From NCBI GenBank assembly GCA_035353395.1, contig DAOPZL010000048.1, forward strand, positions 1 through 21,477: a stretch of DNA of 21,477 bases, given 5' to 3'. Shown piece after piece: positions 6,073 to 12,769 of this stretch; position 1 is the stretch's first letter, and each line of letters begins with the position of its first letter. Both the position numbers and the translations under genes were made by a program. Below the pieces are notes generated by a model, which ran no database searches, had not been told where the DNA came from, and saw only the letters and a list, made by a program, of their open reading frames with translations. The stretch is from UBA1801 sp035353395 (lineage in GTDB: Bacteria; Acidobacteriota; Holophagae; Holophagales; Holophagaceae).

Positions 6073-7830
6073 TCAGGGACGGTGGCCCGCCAGAACGGGT
6101 TCCAGGGCCTTCTGCAGGTCCTTGAGGCTGAAGGGCTTCGGCAGCAGCGAGACTCCGGGGTACGTCTCCACGAGATCCTGCGCGGCCTGGTCCGGGCGCC
6201 CCGTGGCCAGGAGGACGGGGACCTCGGCGCGCAGGGCGCGCAGGCGAGGCAGGGTCCCGGCGCCACCCAGGCCCGGCATGTTCATGTCCAGGATCACCAC
6301 GTCGGGCTGGAAGCCGGTCTCCAGTTTCGCCAGGGCCTCCTCGCCGCTCGAGGCCGGCGTGGCGACGTGGCCCTTGGCCGCCAGGAGCGCCTGCATGGAA
6401 CTCTGGATCAGTTCGTCGTCATCCACCAGGAGGACGTTCAGGAACCTGTCGGAGGGCTTCCCGGGGGCGTCCTCGGCAGGCTTCGCGGAAGGGCCGGAGG
6501 GCGCGGGGATGCAGGCCGGGAGGCGGATGCTCACGCAGGTGCCCTTCCCGGGTACGCTCTGGATCTCCATCTGTCCTCGGTGCGCTTTCACGGTGCTGTA
6601 GACCATGGACAAGCCGAGCCCCGTGCCCTTGCCCTGTTCCTTCGTGGTGAAGAACGGGTCCAGGGCCTTGTCGAGCACGTCCCTGGACATGCCCGACCCC
6701 GTGTCCTGCACCTGGATCTCGATGGAACGCTCGTCCACGTTGCGGCTTCGGAGGGTGAGGACTCCGTTCTCCGGCATGGCGTCGACGGCGTTGACACACA
6801 GGTTCATGAAGGCGTGGACCAGGCTGCCCGCATCCCCCCGGACGGGGGCCAGATCGGGGGACAGGTCCATGTCGAGGCGGATCTTGGACAGGGTGGCGCG
6901 TTCCAGGAGGCCGGCCGTCTCTCGCAGGATCCCGTTCAGGTCCAGTTCGTCCTCCTGGACCGGGCTTCTGCGCGCCAGGTTCAGCAGTCGCTTGACCATC
7001 TCCCCGCCCCGCACGGCTGCCCTGGAGATGGTCTCGAAGTCCTGGCGAAGGGGGCTGCCCTCGGCCTGGGCTTCCGTGTCGGCGGAAGAGATAGCCAGGA
7101 TGGCGCCCAGCACGTTGTTCATGTCATGGGCGACGCCTCCCGCAAGCCGGCCGAGGCTTTCCAGCTGCTGCACCTGCCGAAGCTGGGCCTGGAGACGGTG
7201 CCGTTCCTCCAGTTCGCGCTTGTGCTCGGTGATGTTGACGACGTAGCAGGTCAACCCGATGATCTCGCCCCCCTCCGTCCGGATCGGACCGTAGAAATCC
7301 TGCCAGTAGTTCCGGGAGAGTTCCTCGTCCCCGTAGACTTCCAGGCGGTCGAAGCTCTCGCCCGCCAGGGCGCGGTCGAAATGCCTCCTGGCGGTTTCCC
7401 GATCCGCATCCCTCCCGATCACTTCCAGCATGTTCATTCCCGGGGCGATTTCCCGGTTCCAGATGGCCCTGATCGTCTCCTTGTGCCTGGCGTTGAAGGC
7501 CAGGTAGCTGTAGTTCCTGTCGAGGGCGAAGGCGATCATGTCCGGGGAGCTTTCCATCATGGCCCGCAGCAGCGCCTCGCTCTCCCGGGCCCGCCTGGCG
7601 ATGGCCCGCTCGCGTCCCAGGGCCCAGCGGAGACCCCCGTGGAGCAGGGCGGCTGTGACGATCACGAACCCGAAACCCTTGTAGGAGGAGATCGCGCGCT
7701 GGCGTTCCATGGAGCCGGCGATGGCCGCGACGAGCGTGTCCGATGTGTAGATCCACAGCCCCGCAACCGCGGCGTAGGCGGCCGGGATCCACCACTCCAG
7801 GCTCCATCCCCGTCGGTCGTCCTTCCCCAT
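6073..7830 (-). CDS. PAS hybrid sensor histidine kinase with receiver domain
   Basis: This 585-aa protein has two N-terminal hydrophobic segments (about 13-38 and 50-68) with almost no extracellular loop. A PAS domain (about 85-205) is followed by a dimerisation/phosphoacceptor helix with His235 (GGVAHDMNN), a HATPase domain (about 325-440; DTGSG, and GTGLGLSMV at 402-410) and a receiver domain (about 466-585). The receiver has an acidic pocket at Asp470-472, phosphoacceptor Asp515 and Lys565, so both kinase and receiver look active. GGAGG lies four bases upstream of the ATG. No adjacent response regulator or phosphotransfer protein is present, so its downstream partner must be elsewhere. It converges on the four-Cys sensor with 36 bp between stops. 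The membrane layout suggests a signal sensed inside the membrane or by the PAS domain. Confidence 0.9.
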   Translation of the reverse strand: MGKDDRRGWSLEWWIPAAYAAVAGLWIYTSDTLVAAIAGSMERQRAISSYKGFGFVIVTAALLHGGLRWALGRERAIARRARESEALLRAMMESSPDMIAFALDRNYSYLAFNARHKETIRAIWNREIAPGMNMLEVIGRDADRETARRHFDRALAGESFDRLEVYGDEELSRNYWQDFYGPIRTEGGEIIGLTCYVVNITEHKRELEERHRLQAQLRQVQQLESLGRLAGGVAHDMNNVLGAILAISSADTEAQAEGSPLRQDFETISRAAVRGGEMVKRLLNLARRSPVQEDELDLNGILRETAGLLERATLSKIRLDMDLSPDLAPVRGDAGSLVHAFMNLCVNAVDAMPENGVLTLRSRNVDERSIEIQVQDTGSGMSRDVLDKALDPFFTTKEQGKGTGLGLSMVYSTVKAHRGQMEIQSVPGKGTCVSIRLPACIPAPSGPSAKPAEDAPGKPSDRFLNVLLVDDDELIQSSMQALLAAKGHVATPASSGEEALAKLETGFQPDVVILDMNMPGLGGAGTLPRLRALRAEVPVLLATGRPDQAAQDLVETYPGVSLLPKPFSLKDLQKALEPVLAGHRP

Positions 7831-8074
7831 CGCGCCTCCGACTTGATCCCTGCACGACCGTCACGCCCATGGAGCGTCATCAAATGGATAGAGTGTCGCA
7901 CAGGTCCGACTTGATTTTCATGCCGTATATAGATGATGGAAACGATCGCGAAAGGCCATCGATGGGCCTCCGCCTGGGGGAGATATCGGTCGTCTCCTCC
8001 GAAGATCTTGAGAATTTCCCTGGGACACGACATTCGCTGGCGGTGGCCCTTGGCCTGCCCCGGATGCCCCGAGG

Positions 8075-8572
8075 TCAATCCAGGCCGATCGTGGGGCTCC
8101 GCCTTTCCGAGACGAGCGTGTCCCGCCAGACGCCGTTCTGGCGGGCGATCCGTTCCCGCTTGCCCACCACCCGGAATCCGCAGCTCGACTGGAGATGGAG
8201 GCTGGCGCTGTTCTCGGGGAAGGTGGTTCCCTGCAGGGTCCAGATGCCGTGTCGCTCCGATTCCTGGATGAGGGTGTGCAGGAGGATCCTGCCGACCCCC
8301 TGGTTCCGTGCGCCCGCCGTCACGTAGATGCTCACTTCCGCCACGCCGGCGTAGCAGGAGCGCCGCGAGACGGGGCTCAGGGCGGCCCAGCCGGCGATCT
8401 GGCCGTGCCGGCGCGCGACGAACCGGCAGCTCGACAGATGGTTCGCGTCCCATTGTTCCCAGGTGGGAGCCTCCACTTCGAAGGTCGCCTGGCCGGTGGC
8501 GATCCCCTCCATGTAGATCGCCTCGACGCTCTTCCAGTCGGCCCGCGTCATCGATTCGATCGTGATGTCCAT
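8075..8572 (-). CDS. GNAT N-acetyltransferase, phosphinothricin/methionine-sulfone type
   Basis: This 165-aa cytoplasmic enzyme uses acetyl-CoA to acetylate a small amino-containing substrate. The N-terminal MDITIESMTRADW, the segment YMEGIATGQATFE, the acetyl-CoA loop RNQGVGRILL (89-98) and the end GFRVVGKRERIARQNGVWRDTLVSER match the Pat/MnaT (YncA) branch of the GNAT superfamily. Known members acetylate phosphinothricin, methionine sulfone or sulfoximine; the natural substrate here cannot be told from sequence. Length is normal for the family. AAGGAAGG lies four bases before the ATG. It is encoded upstream of the PAS hybrid kinase on the same strand, with a 244-bp gap between them, so it is probably a separate unit. 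Confidence 0.88.
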   Translation of the reverse strand: MDITIESMTRADWKSVEAIYMEGIATGQATFEVEAPTWEQWDANHLSSCRFVARRHGQIAGWAALSPVSRRSCYAGVAEVSIYVTAGARNQGVGRILLHTLIQESERHGIWTLQGTTFPENSASLHLQSSCGFRVVGKRERIARQNGVWRDTLVSERRSPTIGLD

Positions 8573-8813
8573 GTGACCTTCCTTTGCTGAGGGGCATTGC
8601 CCGGCGTGGATGGCGCGGAGGCTGGCTGCAGGCAGCCGCGCGCCGGGTGAAGACGAAGAACCCGGAGGGGGGCGTCCAGATGGAGCACGGAATTTGCGCC
8701 ACTGTAGCACGTCTCGTCTTCGGCGGGGTCCCGGGAGGCGCGATCGGTTCCAGTGGGTGGGAGTCCTGCCCCCAAAGTGCGGGATAGTAGAGGCTGATGT
8801 CCGAGGATTCCCC

Positions 8814-10271
8814 GTGCGCATTCTCCTTTTCCAGCCCAGGGGCTACGACAACGCGGATGGCCAGGTCCGGATCGGGAGCCTCGCCGCCTGCGTTCCGCCC
8901 GTCGGCCTCCTGACCCTGGCCGCGGTGCTCCGGGAGGACGGCCATGACGTGCGCTTCCTGGATGCGGCCCGGCAGTTCCGGGTCACGAACGGGGAATGGG
9001 CGAGGCGCATCCAGGCCCACGCCCCGGACTTGGTGGGCTTCTCGGCCATCACCCCGGCCTTCCTCGACGCCTACGACGTCTGCCGCCGCGTGAAGGACCT
9101 GCTTCCGGACGTCCGCACGGTCTTCGGAGGGGTCCATGTCTCCTGGGGCAGGGAACGCATCCTCCGGGACTACCCGGCCATCGACGCCCTGGTCGCGGGA
9201 GAAGGGGAGTCCGCCCTGCGGGACCTGGCGAGGGGCGGAGATCCCTCGGACATCGCCGGATGCCTGTGGCGCGAAGGCGCCGGCGTCCGCTCGGGGCCGG
9301 TCCAGACCCGGGACACGCTCTGCCGCATGGACGATCTGCCCTTTCCTGCCTACGACCTGGCCGAAGGCTTCCCGGAGCGGTACCATCTCCCGCTGTTCTC
9401 GTCCCCCCGGGGGCCGGGCGCGAACATCATCTCCTCCCGGGGCTGCGTCTACCGCTGCTCCTACTGCGACCGGTCCGTCTACAGCCATTCCTACCGCTGG
9501 AACTCCCCCGAGTACACCTTCGAACAGGTCAGATGGCTGCGGAAGGACTTCGGGATCCGCCACGTCACGTTCTACGACGACCTGTTCACGCTCAACCAGG
9601 ACCGCGTCGCCCGGCTCTGCGCCCTGCTCCGCCGGGCCCGGCTGGGCGTGAGCTTCAACTGCATCGTGCGGGTGGGGCACCTCGGCGACGAGCTCATCCG
9701 GGAACTCAAGAGCGCCGGCTGCTGGGTCGTCCACGTCGGGATCGAGTCCGGGGACCAGGAGATCCTGGACCGGCACAAGGAAGGGCTCTCCCTGGACCTC
9801 ATCCGCCGCGACGTGAACCGGCTCCACGAAGCCGGCCTCTGGGTGAAAGGGCTCTTCATGATGGGCTTTCCCGGGGAGACGGAAGCCTCCATCCGCCGCA
9901 CCATCGACTTCGCCTGTTCGCTGCCGCTCAAGGATGCCAACGTCACGGCTTTCACGCCGTACTTCGGGGCACCCATCCAGCAGGAGATCCAGACGCTCGG
10001 CAGTTTCGACGCGAGTGACGGGAACTGGCCGAACCTCGACTGCCAGACCTTCGTGTTCCAGTCCAAGGGGGGGCCGGACAAGGCGACCCTGGAGAGCCTC
10101 CAGGCCGACTTCCTGGGACGCTTCTACCGGAGGCCTTTCGCCAGGAAGGTCTGGCGGCGGATGCTGATCGAGTCGCCCCACAGCTATGCCAGGTTCCTCA
10201 AGGACCTCCCGTCCTACCTGGGTTTCTGGTTCTCCCTCACCGCTAGGCGAGGTCCGCGTCCTTCCTCCTGA
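8814..10271 (+). CDS. B12-binding-type radical SAM enzyme
   Basis: This protein has 485 aa. The N-terminal half (about 1-150) has the Rossmann-like pattern of B12-binding radical SAM proteins (RILLFQPRGY; VGLLTLAAVLREDGHDVRFLD; PDLVGFSAIT; VFGGVHVSW). The radical SAM barrel begins near 200 with SSRGCVYRCSYC, where Cys211, Cys215 and Cys218 bind the 4Fe-4S cluster that cleaves S-adenosylmethionine. Later motifs (FYDDLF; HVGIESGDQEIL; KGLFMMGFPGE) are standard. The B12 domain lacks the DxHxxG lower-ligand motif, which is common in this class. Relatives methylate or rearrange lipids, pigments, phosphonates and antibiotics; with no pathway genes nearby the substrate is unknown. The GTG at 8814 has CGAGGA upstream. 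The last 29 bp overlap the stop end of the opposite-strand kinase. Confidence 0.87.
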   Translation: MRILLFQPRGYDNADGQVRIGSLAACVPPVGLLTLAAVLREDGHDVRFLDAARQFRVTNGEWARRIQAHAPDLVGFSAITPAFLDAYDVCRRVKDLLPDVRTVFGGVHVSWGRERILRDYPAIDALVAGEGESALRDLARGGDPSDIAGCLWREGAGVRSGPVQTRDTLCRMDDLPFPAYDLAEGFPERYHLPLFSSPRGPGANIISSRGCVYRCSYCDRSVYSHSYRWNSPEYTFEQVRWLRKDFGIRHVTFYDDLFTLNQDRVARLCALLRRARLGVSFNCIVRVGHLGDELIRELKSAGCWVVHVGIESGDQEILDRHKEGLSLDLIRRDVNRLHEAGLWVKGLFMMGFPGETEASIRRTIDFACSLPLKDANVTAFTPYFGAPIQQEIQTLGSFDASDGNWPNLDCQTFVFQSKGGPDKATLESLQADFLGRFYRRPFARKVWRRMLIESPHSYARFLKDLPSYLGFWFSLTARRGPRPSS

Positions 10272-12525
10272 GCCGGAGCCTCGATTCCCGGATCGTCCTG
10301 TCAAGCTCGGCGACGACGACCGGCTTCGGGAAGAGCCGGAGGATGCCCAGTTCGGCGAGCACCTGCTCCTCGATGGGCCCCGTGTAGCCCGAGACGAGGA
10401 AGACGGGCATGCCCGGGAACCGTTTCGCGATCTCCGCGCCCAGGTCCACGCCGGACATCCCGGGCATGATCTGGTCCGTCACCACGGCCGCGAAGGTGCG
10501 TGCTTCCTCTTCGAGGATCTGGAGGGCCGAGACGCCGCCGGGAGCCTCCGTGACGGCATGCCCGGCCTTGCGGAGGCCTTCGGCCAGGGTCTCGCGCGCA
10601 TGCGGGTCGTCGTCGACCAGGAGGATCTTCAACGGACCGACCGAGGCAAGGTGGGGGGGCAGGGAAGGGGTGTGGTAGCTCGGCAGGTGGATGTTGAACG
10701 TGGTCCCCCCGCCGGCCTCGCTCTGGACCCCCATGGAGCCGCCCAACTGGGCGACGAACCGCTGGGCGACCGCGAGGCCCAGTCCGGTGCCCGACCCGAC
10801 CGGCTTGGTGGTGAAGAATGGATCGAAGATCTTGTCCTGGATTTCCCTGGGAATGCCGGGCCCGTTGTCGGAGAAGGCGAGCCGGATGTATGCGCCGGGC
10901 GGCAGGGTGACCGTCTCGGCGGGGGCGTCCAGGTCCGGGAGATTCACCCCGACGAGGGTGACTTCGATGCGTCCGTCGGGTTGGCCGGCCATGGCGTGGG
11001 AGGCGTTGGTGGCCAGGTTCATGACCACCTGCTGGATCTGGGTCACGTCGGCCAGGACGACGTCGTCCAGGGCATCGTTCTGGAAATGGATCGCGAGGTT
11101 CTTCGGGAGGCCGGCTCGCGCGAGGCGGAGGACATCCGAGACCGCGTCGCCCAGGTGGATCGGAACCTTCTGGGCTGGATTGCCGCGGCTGAGGTTGAGC
11201 ATCTGCCGGGCGAGGGCGCAGGCGCCGGTGCCCGCCTTCTGCATCCGGGCGAGGTGCTTGTGGGACGGATGCCCGGGCGGAAGTTCCTCCTGCATCAGCT
11301 CGATGGAACCCATGATGGCCGAGAGGCTGTTGTTGAAGTCATGGGCGATGCCTCCCGCCATGGTGGCGAGGGCCTCGAGCTTCTGGACCTGCGTGAGCTG
11401 GTCCTGGAGGCGCTGCGAGCGGTGCTCCGACGCGTCCCGCTGGCCCTGGGCGGTCTCGAGGGTGTCGAGGGTCTGGTTGATGCTGACGGCGAGCGCGTCC
11501 AGTTCGTCGCCATCCTTGGCCGGAAGGCGTTCCGTGAGGGTCCGCTTCCTGCCCAGCATGGTCATGAACCGGTGGATCTGTTCCAGTCGTCCCAGCACGA
11601 GCCAGCGGATGGCCAGGGGCCACAGGAGCGCGGACGTGGCCAGGGTCGCGAAGAGGGCGATCCAGGCGAGCAGGATGAAATGACGTGCCTGCTGCTGGAT
11701 GGTGCGCGGCAGGACGATATCCACCACGGCGGCGGGGCGGCCGGTGACGCTCTCGACGGGAATGCCGATCCGAAGCCTCTCGGGGGCGGCCTCCCGAATG
11801 AAATACCAGGAGGCGGGTCCCGCCGGCAGAAGGTCCTGGACGTCCGTCGAGATGAAGAGACCGACGCGCAGCTGCCTGGAGAAGTCCTCGATCTGGCGCT
11901 TCTCCACTCGCCTCATGTGGACGAAGGTCCCCGCAGGCGGAGGGCCCGGTTTCGTGGGCAGGATCCGGCAGGCACCGACCAGGTAGATTCCGTCGTCGAG
12001 CCCGAGGACGCCCGAGGAGGAGAGCTTCCCGCTCCTGGCCAGGGCTTCGACCATGGGAGCGATCTGCCGCGCGAACCTGGCATCGGTTTCCTGGAGGTTT
12101 CCGGTCCGGGGATCCAGGCTCCGCCCGGCCACGAGTTCATGGTCGTTGTCGAAGACGAGGATGTGGGTGAGCTGGAGGTTGGCCAGGACGTCCGCGTTGA
12201 AGTTGTCCGCGATGTATCTCGGGCCCGGGGAGGCGACGAAGCGGTAGGAGTCCTCCCAGACCGCATAGTCGTGCGCGCTCCGCTCCAGTCCTTGCGCCGA
12301 CCGGTCGATCACCTGCTTCAGGCGCGCGACGTGGTCGCGGAGGTACTGGTCCTCGACCTGGTCGAACCCCCTCTGGACCAGGAGCTGGATGCCCATCCCC
12401 AGGACCACCATCAGCAGGACCTGCACGCCCATGGCCACGAGGAGGCTCTTCGCGCGGAGCGAAAGGCGAGCGAACCAGCGCCAGGCGTAGGGGCCAGGGC
12501 GGGTGGGCGGAAGCGGCTGGGACAT
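10243..12525 (-). CDS. CHASE4-like/HAMP hybrid sensor histidine kinase with receiver
   Basis: This 760-aa inner-membrane sensor has TM1 at about 27-50, a periplasmic CHASE4-like domain (about 51-275; note HDYAVWEDSYRFV and ILVFDNDHELVAG), TM2 (about 282-303), a HAMP-like linker, and a coiled coil leading to the phosphoacceptor His395 (GGIAHDFNN). A HATPase domain follows (about 490-615; DNGPGIP and GTGLGLAVA), then a receiver domain (about 632-755) with Asp638-640, phosphoacceptor Asp684 and Lys734. All residues for autophosphorylation and internal phosphotransfer are present. CHASE4 ligands are generally unknown. The ATG at 12525 is the first Met in a sensible context, although its ribosome binding site is weak; an upstream TTG at 12660 is unlikely. 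It is an orphan, with no regulator gene beside it. Confidence 0.9.
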   Translation of the reverse strand: MSQPLPPTRPGPYAWRWFARLSLRAKSLLVAMGVQVLLMVVLGMGIQLLVQRGFDQVEDQYLRDHVARLKQVIDRSAQGLERSAHDYAVWEDSYRFVASPGPRYIADNFNADVLANLQLTHILVFDNDHELVAGRSLDPRTGNLQETDARFARQIAPMVEALARSGKLSSSGVLGLDDGIYLVGACRILPTKPGPPPAGTFVHMRRVEKRQIEDFSRQLRVGLFISTDVQDLLPAGPASWYFIREAAPERLRIGIPVESVTGRPAAVVDIVLPRTIQQQARHFILLAWIALFATLATSALLWPLAIRWLVLGRLEQIHRFMTMLGRKRTLTERLPAKDGDELDALAVSINQTLDTLETAQGQRDASEHRSQRLQDQLTQVQKLEALATMAGGIAHDFNNSLSAIMGSIELMQEELPPGHPSHKHLARMQKAGTGACALARQMLNLSRGNPAQKVPIHLGDAVSDVLRLARAGLPKNLAIHFQNDALDDVVLADVTQIQQVVMNLATNASHAMAGQPDGRIEVTLVGVNLPDLDAPAETVTLPPGAYIRLAFSDNGPGIPREIQDKIFDPFFTTKPVGSGTGLGLAVAQRFVAQLGGSMGVQSEAGGGTTFNIHLPSYHTPSLPPHLASVGPLKILLVDDDPHARETLAEGLRKAGHAVTEAPGGVSALQILEEEARTFAAVVTDQIMPGMSGVDLGAEIAKRFPGMPVFLVSGYTGPIEEQVLAELGILRLFPKPVVVAELDRTIRESRLRLRRKDADLA

Positions 12526-12691
12526 GGCTGGCTCGGGGGAACGAAGGAGGCCTACCCTTCCCGCATCGTCAAGTTGTCCAGGTTCCTGAACCGGGGATCC
12601 AAAGGAACCGTGGGCCAGGGGGCGATCGTGCCGGGGCCGGGGAGGGGTTTCTCCGATCAATTGCCCTGAAGGCAGAGTTTGCGGATTTTTC

Positions 12692-12719
12692 TTGAATTTC
12701 CAAATTGGTTATATAGGAT
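12692..12719 (+). promoter_or_regulatory. Candidate promoter of the CoA-disulfide reductase fusion
   Basis: TTGAAT (12692-12697), a 16-bp spacer and TAGGAT (12714-12719) lie in a short AT-rich patch 51 bp upstream of the start codon. Each box matches the sigma-70 consensus at four of six positions. The gene itself has a strong GGAGG four bases before its ATG. Confidence 0.4.
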
Positions 12720-12769
12720 AAAACTTAATTGGTGATCGGCGCCGGAACAGGGCGCGGACTGGAGGAAAC

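Noticed and set aside
8573..8813. Cobalamin riboswitch before the B12-type radical SAM gene
   Set aside because: The upstream 241 bp lacks a recognisable B12-box and the expected stem arrangement.
7662..10304. Long minus-strand frame opposite the radical SAM gene and GNAT region
   Set aside because: No recognisable domain and a composition typical of antisense translation; the plus-strand radical SAM frame and the minus-strand GNAT frame have clear family motifs.
10186..12669. Plus-strand frame of over 800 codons opposite the CHASE4-like kinase
   Set aside because: Antisense shadow; the kinase frame carries H, N, D and K motifs in order, this one carries none.
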